Shown piece after piece: positions 7,769 to 16,495 of a stretch of DNA of 64,000 bases (its first letter is position 1; each line of letters opens with the position of its first letter). The notes beneath the pieces were generated by a model. The model had not been told where the DNA came from. It searched no databases and saw only the letters and a program-made list of their open reading frames with translations. The stretch comes from Flavobacterium hibernum (lineage in GTDB: Bacteria; Bacteroidota; Bacteroidia; Flavobacteriales; Flavobacteriaceae), in contig NZ_JPRK01000005.1 of assembly GCF_000832125.1 (NCBI RefSeq), forward strand, positions 248,001 to 312,000. Direction: 5' to 3'. The position numbers were made by a program, and so were the translations under genes.

Positions 7769-10552
7769 ATGAGAAAATTTCTACTTATTGTATTTGCCAT
7801 AATTTCTAATCAATTTCTATTTGCACAAGAGACAAATGATAAATTATCATTTGAATTCAAAAATGCCGATTTGATGACTGTTATTCAATCTATCGAAGCA
7901 TCATCATCTTATCGATTTTATTTTGACTCAGAATGGATTAAATCGAATAAAAACTTATACACAGGAAGCTACAAAGATGCTTCAATTAACGAAGTATTAA
8001 ACAAAGTATTCAGCAATACGAATCTAAACTTTCTTGTTCTTAAAAAGAAGATCATTCTAACAAGCAATAGTAGTATTCATGATAAGCTGCCTGCGAACTA
8101 TTTTCCTAAATCTGACGCTAACACTTTAGCGAATCAAACTAACAGAATAGCTCAAAACCCAGTGTTTTATCAACAATACGATTCTATACGTAATAATGGC
8201 TCAAGAAAGAATGTCAACGTAGCATTTATTGGTAAAGAATCCGATATTACAGAGAAAAAAACAGCTTATTTATCAGGATATGTAAGAAACGCTGCTACAA
8301 ATAAACCTGAAGCTAATATCTATGTTAAGGTTAGAAATAAAAGCATAAGCACAGCTACTGATATTGATGGACACTACAGCATACAAGTTCCTCCTGGAAT
8401 TAACATATTAGAAATAAAGTCTCTTAACTTTAAAAAAGTTGTACAAACATTAATGGTTTATAATGATGGTACATTTGATGTTGAGATTCATGAAGACTCC
8501 AATTTACTTGATGAAGTAATAGTAAAAAACAAAAGACCAAAAACGGTAGAAAGTGTTATTTCCGGACTTGTATCTATTGATATTGAAGCATCTAAAAACG
8601 TACCTTTGATACTAGGAGAACGCGACATTCTTAAAATAGCAACTACTTTTCCTGGAATAAAAACTACCGGAGAAGGTTCTGCAGGATTTAATGTTCGAGG
8701 CGGAAAAGAAGATCAAAACTTAGTTCTTCTAGACAATGCTACACTTTATAATCCACAACATTTCTTGGGCTTTTTCTCTGCTATAAACCCTTACACTGCA
8801 AAAAAAGCCGATATTTATAAAGGGAGTATTCCTGCTGATTTTGGTGGGCGTTTATCTTCGGTATTTGATATTACTACAAAAAATGGAAACGCAGAAAAAA
8901 TTTCAGGTGAAGGTGCAATAGGACCTATAACTTCGAACATTACTGTAAGCTTACCTATCGAAAAAAACAAATCGAGTATTATCGCCGGAATAAGAGCAAC
9001 ATATTCTGATTGGATTCTAAAATCTTTAGATAATGAAGATTTAAAAAATAGTGAAGCTGGATTCTACGACGGAATTCTTAAATACAACAATAATATAAAC
9101 AAAAACAATTCGGTAGAAGCAACTTTATATTACAGTCATGACCGTTTTAGAATAAGTTCTGACTCATTATACAAGTACAGCAACCGTCTTTTTTCTGCAA
9201 AATGGGATCATAGATTCAACGAAAAAAACAAAGGATCTTTATTTTTAACAAATAGCGAGTACAAGTTCAATATCGATTATAACTCGAATAATACTGAAGC
9301 TTTTGATTTTGGATACAAAATCGACGAAACACAACTTATGCTAAAACTGAATTACTTATATAGTGAAAAACACTCTATTAACTACGGTATTTCAAGTAAA
9401 TTATACAATGTAGCTCCAGGCTATCAGCATCCTAAAATGGCTGGATCTCCAATGCTCCCAATCGATATTGAGAAAGAGAAAGGTTTAGAATCTGCTATTT
9501 TTATATCAGATAATTTCAAGCTAAACAGCAAATTATTAATCGACATAGGATTACGTTATTCTTTTTATGCCGCTTTAGGAGAAGCTAACGAACGTATTTA
9601 TCAAGCTGGACAGCCACTCGATGATGCAACTGTAGTCGAAACGAAGTATTATGGAAACAATGAGGTAATAAAAACTTATGGTGGTTTTGAACCTCGTATT
9701 GCTGCTCGTTATTTCTTTGCAGAAGATTTTTCGATAAAAGCAAGTTTTGATCAAACAAGACAATATATTCACTTACTTTCAAATAATGTAACGCAGTCTC
9801 CAACGGATACTTGGACATTATCTAACACAAATGTAAAACCTCAAACCGGACAACAATATTCATTAGGATTATACAAAAACTTGTTTGACGATGAACTTGA
9901 ACTTAGTTTAGAAGGGTATTACAAAAGATCACAAAATATATTAGACTATAAGGTTGGTGCGCAATTAACTCTGAATGAAAATGTAGAAACTGAACTTTTA
10001 CAAGGTGAAGGAAAAGCTTACGGTATTGAGTTTTTAATTAAAAGACAAATTGGAAGATTAAATGGATGGATTGGATATACTTACTCTAGAACATTTATAA
10101 AACTCGATAGTAAATTTGATTCTGAAAGAATAAACAATGGAAAATACTTCGCAGCAAATTTTGACAAACCTCATGACTTGAGTGCTGTTTTAAATTATAA
10201 GTTCACGAAACGTTATAGTTTATCTACCAATTTCTTATACCAAACAGGAAGACCAATTACATACCCAATTGGTACTTTTCAATATGGAAATGCTGAATAT
10301 ACGCTCTATAGCGACAGAAACAAATATAGAATTCCTGATTATATTCGTCTAGATATTGGAATTAACATTGAAGGGAATCATAAGATAAAAAAACTAGCAC
10401 ATAGTTTCTGGAATATATCTGTTTATAATGTATTAGGAAGAAGCAATCCTTATTCTATTTATTTTGTTTCTGAAAAAGGACAAGTAAAAGCATATAAAAC
10501 ATCTATTTTCTCTATTCCGGTTCCAAGTATAACTTATAATTTTAAATTTTAA
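7769..10552 (+). CDS. TonB-dependent receptor with STN and carboxypeptidase-like domains
   Basis: A 927-residue outer-membrane protein. Order: signal peptide (1-19, ends LFAQ), STN domain (about 25-95, FEFKNADLMTVIQSIEASS), CarboxypepD_reg-like domain (about 167-250, YLSGYVRNAATNKPEANIYV), plug (about 270-375, GFNVRGGKEDQNLVLLDNATLYN), then a 22-strand-type barrel ending in NFKF with a C-terminal Phe. A STN domain often receives or transmits a signal to an anti-sigma factor, but no sigma/anti-sigma pair is adjacent. The next gene is a DUF4249 lipoprotein, the typical partner of this receptor subclass. The substrate is unknown. Confidence 0.93.
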   Translation: MRKFLLIVFAIISNQFLFAQETNDKLSFEFKNADLMTVIQSIEASSSYRFYFDSEWIKSNKNLYTGSYKDASINEVLNKVFSNTNLNFLVLKKKIILTSNSSIHDKLPANYFPKSDANTLANQTNRIAQNPVFYQQYDSIRNNGSRKNVNVAFIGKESDITEKKTAYLSGYVRNAATNKPEANIYVKVRNKSISTATDIDGHYSIQVPPGINILEIKSLNFKKVVQTLMVYNDGTFDVEIHEDSNLLDEVIVKNKRPKTVESVISGLVSIDIEASKNVPLILGERDILKIATTFPGIKTTGEGSAGFNVRGGKEDQNLVLLDNATLYNPQHFLGFFSAINPYTAKKADIYKGSIPADFGGRLSSVFDITTKNGNAEKISGEGAIGPITSNITVSLPIEKNKSSIIAGIRATYSDWILKSLDNEDLKNSEAGFYDGILKYNNNINKNNSVEATLYYSHDRFRISSDSLYKYSNRLFSAKWDHRFNEKNKGSLFLTNSEYKFNIDYNSNNTEAFDFGYKIDETQLMLKLNYLYSEKHSINYGISSKLYNVAPGYQHPKMAGSPMLPIDIEKEKGLESAIFISDNFKLNSKLLIDIGLRYSFYAALGEANERIYQAGQPLDDATVVETKYYGNNEVIKTYGGFEPRIAARYFFAEDFSIKASFDQTRQYIHLLSNNVTQSPTDTWTLSNTNVKPQTGQQYSLGLYKNLFDDELELSLEGYYKRSQNILDYKVGAQLTLNENVETELLQGEGKAYGIEFLIKRQIGRLNGWIGYTYSRTFIKLDSKFDSERINNGKYFAANFDKPHDLSAVLNYKFTKRYSLSTNFLYQTGRPITYPIGTFQYGNAEYTLYSDRNKYRIPDYIRLDIGINIEGNHKIKKLAHSFWNISVYNVLGRSNPYSIYFVSEKGQVKAYKTSIFSIPVPSITYNFKF

Positions 10553-10556
10553 ATAA

Positions 10557-11756
10557 ATGCATTTTAAAACTGTAAATATTAAATCAAACAAAATCATTCT
10601 TTTACTTCTACTAAGCATTTTTATTAGTAGTTGTTCAGAAAGCTTCAACTTACAAACAGATACCTACGAAGAAGCAATAGTAATCGAAGCTACTTTGACG
10701 AACCAACTTAAAAAACAAGAAATAAAGATTACTAAAACGTCAAAATTTGAAGATAAAGATGTTACTATAGAAACTGGTGCAAAGGTAATTGTGAAAGACA
10801 ACCTTAACAATGAATATGTCTTTGTTGAAAAATCAGGGGTTTATGTTTCTGAATTAGAGTTTGAAGTTCTTTCTGGTAGAGAGTATAACTTAGAAATAAC
10901 TACTAAAGACGGTAAAGTTTACAAATCATCTAACGAAAGCTTAACAACGGTATCGCCTATTACAAGCATTGTTCCAAGTGTAGCATCGACTAGTAAAGAT
11001 GGAACTGGTGTACAAATTAAAGTAAACAGCTATGATCCAAACAGAACTGCTAATTACTATCGTTACGAGTATGAAGAAACTTATAAAATAATAGCTCCTA
11101 AATGGAACGCTGACAAATTAATCGTAACTGGACCTCAATCTGTAGAAATTGCCGATAATGATCCTGCCAAAAGAATCTGTTACACGACAAAAAAATCTAC
11201 CGATATAATTTTAACCAGTACAAATAATCTAGCAGAAGATCGTGTAAATTTTACAGTTCGATTCATTAAAGAAAGTGATTACATTATCGCACACAGATAT
11301 AGCATCTTAGTAACACAATATGTAGAAAACCTTGAAGCCTATACCTTTCATAAAACCATGAAAGAAATATCCAGCTCAAACAGCGTCTTGTCTCCAAAAC
11401 AACCTGGTGTATTTTCAGGTAATATTAGATGTACCAGCAATGCAGATGAAAGAGTTATGGGATATTTTGATGTTGCATCTGTATCTTCTCAAAGAATCTT
11501 CTTTAATTACACTGATCTTTTCCCTCCAACAAATACTCCTGCGTATTTTAATCCATGCGACAACATCTCATATCGATTCTGCTTTAATAATCAAGCCGTT
11601 CCAGCATGTGAAGGTCCTGCATTGATTGCAGCCATAAAAGACAAATCAGCACTATACTACTCTGGTTCAGGATCAACCTACTTTATGGTAGAACCAGTTT
11701 GCGGAGATTGCACAACATTTTCATCTAACATAATACCTTCATTTTGGACAAATTAA
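10557..11756 (+). CDS. DUF4249 family outer-membrane lipoprotein
   Basis: 399 residues with a lipoprotein signal peptide (lipobox ISSC, Cys at about residue 26). The N-terminal half contains the beta-rich DUF4249 pattern EEAIVIEATLTNQLKKQEIKITKT and YVSELEFEVLSGREYNLEITTKDGK. The C-terminal part has several cysteines (GNIRCTS, FNPCDNISYRFCFN, VPACEG, EPVCGDCTTF) that may form disulfides. DUF4249 genes regularly sit next to a TonB receptor, here 4 bases downstream of it. It is probably a surface or periplasmic accessory subunit of the receptor; no biochemical role is established. Confidence 0.88.
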   Translation: MHFKTVNIKSNKIILLLLLSIFISSCSESFNLQTDTYEEAIVIEATLTNQLKKQEIKITKTSKFEDKDVTIETGAKVIVKDNLNNEYVFVEKSGVYVSELEFEVLSGREYNLEITTKDGKVYKSSNESLTTVSPITSIVPSVASTSKDGTGVQIKVNSYDPNRTANYYRYEYEETYKIIAPKWNADKLIVTGPQSVEIADNDPAKRICYTTKKSTDIILTSTNNLAEDRVNFTVRFIKESDYIIAHRYSILVTQYVENLEAYTFHKTMKEISSSNSVLSPKQPGVFSGNIRCTSNADERVMGYFDVASVSSQRIFFNYTDLFPPTNTPAYFNPCDNISYRFCFNNQAVPACEGPALIAAIKDKSALYYSGSGSTYFMVEPVCGDCTTFSSNIIPSFWTN

Positions 11757-13486
11757 AATATATTTTACTATTGATCTTCGTCATCAATACTAATCAGATC
11801 ACAGCTCAACAAAATATTTCTATAGATGAAAGCGTATTTATCCATGCAAATGCTACAACATTTGTTTCAGGAGAGAAACTTTTGTATAAAATATATTGCC
11901 TAAAGAATACAGACAAAACACCAAGTTCTGTTAGTAAATTAGCCTATGTTGAACTTATAGATCCAAGCGGAATAAGCATTTTTAAGAACAAGCTTTATTT
12001 ACAAAATAGTACTGGAGAAGGAGATTATTTTATCCCTACAACGCTAAAAACAGGTAGTTATAAACTTATTGGTTATACCAACTGGATGCTAAATTCATCG
12101 GTTTCTAAGATGTTTCAAATTGATGTTAAAATCATTAATCCTTATCAAACGAGTGAATCTAATTCTACCGAAAACAAAGTAGCATCAGAAAAATCAACTC
12201 AAAACAGTTCAACACCAGCTACATCAACTTTAGCTCAACAACCATTATTGGATAATAATTTTAAAATAAAACTCAACAAGAAATCTTTCAATAACCGTGA
12301 AAAAGTTACTTTAGAGATTGAGTCTTCAGCTTCAACTCTTGAAAAAGGAAACTACTCTTTATCCGTTCGAAAAACAGATAATTTACCAACAACAAACCAG
12401 TTGACGGCAAATGAATACTCTAAAATTCCAACCGAAATTCAGAACAATTTACAAAACAGCGAAAAAATTGTACTTCCGGAACTTCGCGGAGAAATGATTT
12501 CTGGTAAAGTAATTTCAAAAAACACAACAAGCAGTATTCAAAATGTAATCGTAGCATTATCTCTACCTGGAAAATCGTTTGCATTCAAAGTAGTAAAAAC
12601 CAATGATGCCGGTCGTTTTATTTTTAATTTAGACAAAGCTTATTATAATGCTGAAGCTTTTATACAAGTCGTTGGCGATCAGAAAGAAAACTTCACAATA
12701 GAGCTTGACAAAATGAGCGAACCTGAATATTCTAAATTATCATTTCAATCAAACTTTACATTACCAATCGAGTTAAAAGAAACACTATTGGAAAGATCAA
12801 TTGCAAGTCAAATTGAAAATGCGTACTATTTAGACAAAACAGATAGTATTATTAGACCTGTCAAAATTGATCCGTTTTATTACCCTACTGCAAAAGAATA
12901 TGTCTTAAATGATTTTACAAGATTCCCATCTTTAAAAGAAACAATTACAGAAATTGCAACCGAAATAATGTACAGACAAAGTGCAAACGAGTACTCTTTG
13001 CATGTAACTGATTATACCGCGCACTCTCAGTCACCAGAGCCACCATTAGTAATGGTTGATGGTCTTATGCTGCAAAATGTAAATGAACTTTTTAACTATA
13101 ACATGAAAAACATTTATAGCATTAGTACCATTACAGGCTCATATTATGTAGGACCAAAAATTTTTAACGGAATTATAAGTCTCATAACTTTAGATGGAAA
13201 TTTTGTTAGTCAACAAAAAGAAAATTATGTACTAAAAGCGTCTGTTCTTAGACCTTCTCTCAAAAAATCATACTATGCAGCAGATTATAGTGACATGAAA
13301 AAATATGAAAGAATTCCTGATTTTAGAAATCAACTATTATGGAATTCTGATGTGGCAGTAAATAATACAGATACTGCTATCACTTTTTTCACCTCAGATG
13401 TTCCGGGAACTTATGAAATAAGCATGGAAGGTTTTACAGAAAAAGGTGTTCCTGTATCTTTAAAAGACACATTTAAAGTAGAGTAA
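11744..13486 (+). CDS. Secreted protein with MG2-like and TonB plug-like segments
   Basis: 580 residues starting at a TTG that lies 13 bases inside the DUF4249 gene, so translation is coupled; no ATG lies before the signal peptide (residues 1-21, ending ITAQ). Residues about 25-130 resemble an MG2/alpha-2-macroglobulin-like beta domain (FVSGEKLLYKIYCLKN, PTTLKTGSYKLIGYTNWML). Residues about 235-300 look like a carboxypeptidase-regulatory fold (GEMISGKVISKN, NDAGRFIFNLDK). Near residue 433 the sequence VMVDGLML, followed by an Ile/Ser-rich stretch, recalls a receptor plug, but no barrel follows. It probably works with the receptor and DUF4249 protein. Confidence 0.75.
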   Translation: MDKLKYILLLIFVINTNQITAQQNISIDESVFIHANATTFVSGEKLLYKIYCLKNTDKTPSSVSKLAYVELIDPSGISIFKNKLYLQNSTGEGDYFIPTTLKTGSYKLIGYTNWMLNSSVSKMFQIDVKIINPYQTSESNSTENKVASEKSTQNSSTPATSTLAQQPLLDNNFKIKLNKKSFNNREKVTLEIESSASTLEKGNYSLSVRKTDNLPTTNQLTANEYSKIPTEIQNNLQNSEKIVLPELRGEMISGKVISKNTTSSIQNVIVALSLPGKSFAFKVVKTNDAGRFIFNLDKAYYNAEAFIQVVGDQKENFTIELDKMSEPEYSKLSFQSNFTLPIELKETLLERSIASQIENAYYLDKTDSIIRPVKIDPFYYPTAKEYVLNDFTRFPSLKETITEIATEIMYRQSANEYSLHVTDYTAHSQSPEPPLVMVDGLMLQNVNELFNYNMKNIYSISTITGSYYVGPKIFNGIISLITLDGNFVSQQKENYVLKASVLRPSLKKSYYAADYSDMKKYERIPDFRNQLLWNSDVAVNNTDTAITFFTSDVPGTYEISMEGFTEKGVPVSLKDTFKVE

Positions 13487-13566
13487 CAATTTAAAAAAAA
13501 TATTATTATTTATTTTGTAACCTTTTCGTAACTTCATACGTATAATCATTTGTACACTTAAAAATT

Positions 13567-13573
13567 GAGGAGA
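13567..13573 (+). promoter_or_regulatory. Strong Shine-Dalgarno sequence of rpoD
   Basis: GAGGAGA lies 8 bases before the ATG at 13582. Purine-rich SD sites of this strength are unusual in Bacteroidota, where most start regions here are simply A-rich. Confidence 0.6.
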
Positions 13574-13581
13574 CAAAAAAC

Positions 13582-14445
13582 ATGAGACAACTTAAAATCA
13601 CCAAGCAGGTAACCAATCGTGAAACTGCATCGTTAGACAAATACCTACAAGAAATTGGAAAAGTTGACCTAATTACCGCTGATGAAGAGGTAGAATTAGC
13701 ACAAAGAATTAAAGCCGGTGATCAAAGAGCATTAGAAAAATTAACAAAAGCCAACCTACGTTTCGTTGTATCGGTTGCTAAACAATATCAAAATCAAGGA
13801 TTAACTCTTCCTGACTTAATTAATGAAGGAAACTTAGGTTTAATTAAAGCGGCTCAACGTTTTGATGAAACTCGTGGTTTCAAATTCATCTCTTACGCCG
13901 TATGGTGGATTCGTCAATCGATTCTACAGGCTTTGGCAGAACAATCTCGTATTGTTCGTTTACCATTAAACAAAATTGGTTCTATCAATAAAATCAACAA
14001 AATGTATGCTTTATTAGAGCAATCTAACGAGCGTCCACCTTCTGCTGAAGAAATTGCAAAAGAACTTGACATGACTGTAAATGATGTAAAAGAGTCTATG
14101 AAAAACTCTGGTCGTCATTTATCTATGGATGCGCCTCTTGTTGAAGGAGAAGATTCTAACCTTTATGACGTTTTACGTTCTGGAGAATCTCCAAATCCTG
14201 ACAGAGAATTAATTCATGAATCATTACGTACTGAAATCGAGCGTTCATTAGAAACATTAACTCCTAGAGAGGCAGATGTTGTTCGTTTGTATTTTGGTCT
14301 TGGCGATCAACACCCAATGACTCTTGAAGAAATTGGAGAAACTTTCGACTTAACTCGTGAGCGTGTTCGTCAGATTAAAGAAAAAGCAATCCGTAGATTA
14401 AAACATACTTCTAGAAGTAAAATTCTTAAAACTTATTTAGGCTAA
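13582..14445 (+). CDS. rpoD: Primary RNA polymerase sigma factor (RpoD/SigA)
   Basis: 287 residues, the short form typical for Bacteroidota, without region 1.1 and without the non-conserved insert. Region 1.2 begins with [16 protein letters not shown]. Region 2 is [53 protein letters not shown]. Region 3 covers [14 protein letters not shown] and [12 protein letters not shown]. Region 4 is [15 protein letters not shown] and [28 protein letters not shown]. It directs core polymerase to the TTTG/TAnnTTTG promoters found throughout the window. It is monocistronic, with a terminator at 14569. Confidence 0.97.
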   Translation: MRQLKITKQVTNRETASLDKYLQEIGKVDLITADEEVELAQRIKAGDQRALEKLTKANLRFVVSVAKQYQNQGLTLPDLINEGNLGLIKAAQRFDETRGFKFISYAVWWIRQSILQALAEQSRIVRLPLNKIGSINKINKMYALLEQSNERPPSAEEIAKELDMTVNDVKESMKNSGRHLSMDAPLVEGEDSNLYDVLRSGESPNPDRELIHESLRTEIERSLETLTPREADVVRLYFGLGDQHPMTLEEIGETFDLTRERVRQIKEKAIRRLKHTSRSKILKTYLG

Positions 14446-14447
14446 TA

Positions 14448-14521
14448 TTTAGTCTTAAAGTCCGAAAGTTATAAAGTCCAAAAGTCTCTTTTGACTTTAC
14501 GACATTTGACTTTCGACTAAA
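14448..14521. repeat. Imperfect inverted repeat rich in AAAGTC motifs
   Basis: TTTAGTC at 14448-14454 and GACTAAA at 14515-14521 close the element; inner AAAGTC and GACTTT copies pair further, e.g. around an AAAAGTC-TCTTTTGACTTT centre. It lies 3 bases after the rpoD stop. It could be a small palindromic transposon remnant or a 3' UTR structure. Confidence 0.5.
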
Positions 14522-14568
14522 CAGCAAACAACAGTTTGATTGACTGTTCGTTTTTTGATTGATGATTG

Positions 14569-14597
14569 AAACTCCGGCTGATTACCGGAGTTTTTTA
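14569..14597 (+). terminator. Intrinsic terminator after rpoD
   Basis: AAACTCCGG (14569-14577), seven-base loop, CCGGAGTTT (14585-14593), then a T-rich tract. Confidence 0.88.
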
Positions 14598-14617
14598 TTT
14601 TATGATTTGCCTTGAAA

Positions 14618-14782
14618 TTTAACCGCAAAGTCCGCAAAGGTTTTTTATCTTTTTTGGATCTTGTAAAAATACAAAGTTAGCAAAGCTTTGTGTTGATCAA
14701 ACTTTGCGAACTTATAAATTCATCAAACCTTCAGCATAGAACTTTGTGAACTTTGCGAAATCTTCGCGGACTTTGCGGTTAA
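14618..14782. repeat. Palindromic repeat element, copy 1 (TTTAACCGCAAAG ends)
   Basis: The left end at 14619-14639 and the right end at 14762-14782 are inverted repeats matching at 20 of 21 bases. The interior contains further CAAAG/CTTTG units (for example around 14677-14710 and 14741-14760). A second element with the same architecture occurs at 44316-44418. This is typical of a non-autonomous mobile palindrome or RNA-structured repeat. No coding sequence lies inside. Confidence 0.7.
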
Positions 14783-14802
14783 ACTTCATTACATTATCTT
14801 TG
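14772..14802 (+). promoter_or_regulatory. Promoter of rpe (TTTG-N19-TATCTTTG)
   Basis: TTTG at 14772-14775 and TATCTTTG at 14795-14802 are spaced by 19 bases, a perfect consensus. The -33 box lies inside the right arm of the palindromic repeat. Confidence 0.78.
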
Positions 14803-14830
14803 TAAAAAAAACAACACACACAACTACACA

Positions 14831-15493
14831 ATGAAAAATACACTTATTGCTCCTTCTGTTCTTGCAGCTGATTTTGCCAATTTACAACGTGATATCGAAA
14901 TGATTAATAATAGTCAGGCTGATTGGTTTCATATCGATATTATGGACGGAGTTTTTGTACCTAATATTTCTTTTGGAATGCCGGTTTTAGAAGCAATTTC
15001 AAGACATGCAAAAAAAACAATCGACGTACACTTAATGATTATTGATCCTGATCGTTATATCAAAACTTTTGCAGATTTAGGTGCAAACATATTAAGCGTA
15101 CACTACGAAGCGTGTACACACTTACACAGAACACTGCAAGCCATAAAAGCGGAAGGAATGAAAGCTGGAGTTGCCATTAATCCTCATACTAATATTGATT
15201 TACTAGAAGATGTAATCAACGACATTGATTTAGTATGCATTATGAGTGTGAATCCAGGTTTTGGAGGACAATCATTCATTGAAAACACTTACGATAAAGT
15301 AAAAAAACTAAAAGCTTTAATTACACGCAAAAACGCTTCAACTTTAATTGAGATTGATGGTGGTGTAACAAGTAAAAATGCCAAACAATTAGTAGAAGCT
15401 GGAGCTGACGTTCTAGTTGCAGGAAGTTTTGTTTTTAAAGCAGAAAACCCAACTCAGACAATTGCGGAATTAAAAACTTTGACTACTTTCTAA
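14831..15493 (+). CDS. rpe: Ribulose-phosphate 3-epimerase
   Basis: 220 residues, a full-length TIM barrel that interconverts ribulose 5-phosphate and xylulose 5-phosphate in the pentose phosphate pathway. Signature segments are IAPSVLAADFANL, WFHIDIMDGVFVPNISFG (metal ligands His and Asp), IDVHLMI, MSVNPGFGGQSFI and EIDGGV (second catalytic Asp), with VAGSFVF binding phosphate. Cytosolic. It has its own promoter and terminator, so it is a single-gene unit. Confidence 0.97.
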   Translation: MKNTLIAPSVLAADFANLQRDIEMINNSQADWFHIDIMDGVFVPNISFGMPVLEAISRHAKKTIDVHLMIIDPDRYIKTFADLGANILSVHYEACTHLHRTLQAIKAEGMKAGVAINPHTNIDLLEDVINDIDLVCIMSVNPGFGGQSFIENTYDKVKKLKALITRKNASTLIEIDGGVTSKNAKQLVEAGADVLVAGSFVFKAENPTQTIAELKTLTTF

Positions 15494-15515
15494 GTTTTTA
15501 AACGAAATAAAAAGC

Positions 15516-15544
15516 AAGCCGAAGATTTCTCTTCGGCTTTTTTG
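15516..15544 (+). terminator. Intrinsic terminator after rpe
   Basis: AAGCCGAAG (15516-15524), loop ATTTCT, CTTCGGCTT (15531-15539), T-tract. Confidence 0.9.
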
Positions 15545-15571
15545 TACAATTAAATCTGTAAAAAATTAAAA

Positions 15572-16396
15572 TCAATTCTGCGAAACGTTAGATTTTCGAT
15601 AGCCTGTAAGACTGATATCTTTATGTTTTTTAAAGAATTTATTGAGATGACTTTCGTCTGAAAAACCAAATTCTTCAACAATTTCATTAATTCTCATATC
15701 ACTAAAACGTAACCGATGTTCTATCAATCGTATTTTATAATTTGAAATAAAAGACTGAATCGTTTCTCCTGAATGATTTTTAAAATAACTTCCCAAATAC
15801 GTATCAGAGATATCAAATTCCTTTGCTACTGCCGAAGCTTTTAATTTTTGAGGACAAAAAATATGAGCCTGAATATAATTAATGATTTCCAGAATTCTTT
15901 TATCAGCACTTTCTTTTACCCCGGTTGGTTTTATTTTCGCTATGTTTCTGGCAGCAATTACAATAAGGGCGTTTACATAATGTGTAATTAAATCCTCATC
16001 GTAAATATCCTTATTCTCTATCGCATGAATCAAGGAATCTGATATTGATTTTACAAGAAACTCATCCGCTTTTCGTTTTAAAATACAACCCGATAAATGT
16101 GTTGCATAGTGCAATAAACACCCTATATGATCGATACTTTTTGATTTATATTCTTTTACATATTCGCTATTAATTTTCACCAATAAAAACTCTGTAGTAT
16201 TTATAATGTCGAAGTTATGATAATCATTTGGTGTCAGTAGCATTAGATTGCCTGCCTGATAGGATATGGCATTTCCATTAATATGAAGCAATCCATTTCC
16301 TGAAATCACATAAACCATCTGAAAAAAACTGAATTGTGAATTTACAATTGGGCACTCATCTACTTTTTTGTAAAGCACTTCTACCGATTGATGCAT
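15572..16396 (-). CDS. AraC family transcriptional regulator
   Basis: About 274 residues from the ATG at 16394-16396 (MHQSVEVLYKK). Residues about 20-120 are a cupin-like sensor domain (VISGNGLLHINGNAISYQAGNLMLLTPNDYHNF). The C-terminal 100 residues carry two helix-turn-helix motifs (AVAKEFDISDTYLGSYFKNHSGE and INEIVEEFGFSDESHLNKFFKKH). A longer frame exists upstream to 16459, but a TACTTTTG box at 16416-16423 lies within that stretch, favouring the shorter start. It is divergent from the MFS pump and probably regulates it in response to a small ligand. Confidence 0.88.
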   Translation of the reverse strand: MHQSVEVLYKKVDECPIVNSQFSFFQMVYVISGNGLLHINGNAISYQAGNLMLLTPNDYHNFDIINTTEFLLVKINSEYVKEYKSKSIDHIGCLLHYATHLSGCILKRKADEFLVKSISDSLIHAIENKDIYDEDLITHYVNALIVIAARNIAKIKPTGVKESADKRILEIINYIQAHIFCPQKLKASAVAKEFDISDTYLGSYFKNHSGETIQSFISNYKIRLIEHRLRFSDMRINEIVEEFGFSDESHLNKFFKKHKDISLTGYRKSNVSQN

Positions 16397-16415
16397 GTTT
16401 TCTTTTCTCATACCA

Positions 16416-16423
16416 CAAAAGTA
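16416..16423 (-). promoter_or_regulatory. Probable -7 box of the AraC gene
   Basis: TACTTTTG on the minus strand, 20 bases upstream of the preferred start codon. No clear -33 partner, as expected for a promoter that needs an activator or is weak. Confidence 0.4.
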
Positions 16424-16468
16424 CTTTTTTATCATTAAATTATACTGATAAAATAACAATACTCAGTT

Positions 16469-16476
16469 TATTTTTG
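16469..16476 (+). promoter_or_regulatory. Probable -7 box of the MFS pump gene
   Basis: TATTTTTG, 20 bases before the ATG at 16496. No TTTG -33 box at the expected distance. Together with the box at 16416 it defines a compact divergent control region of about 50 bases. Confidence 0.4.
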
Positions 16477-16495
16477 CTAAAAATATAATTTAAAA

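Noticed and set aside
16397..16459. Longer N-terminus of the AraC regulator
   Set aside because: This stretch contains a TACTTTTG promoter element and is not conserved in character with the cupin domain.
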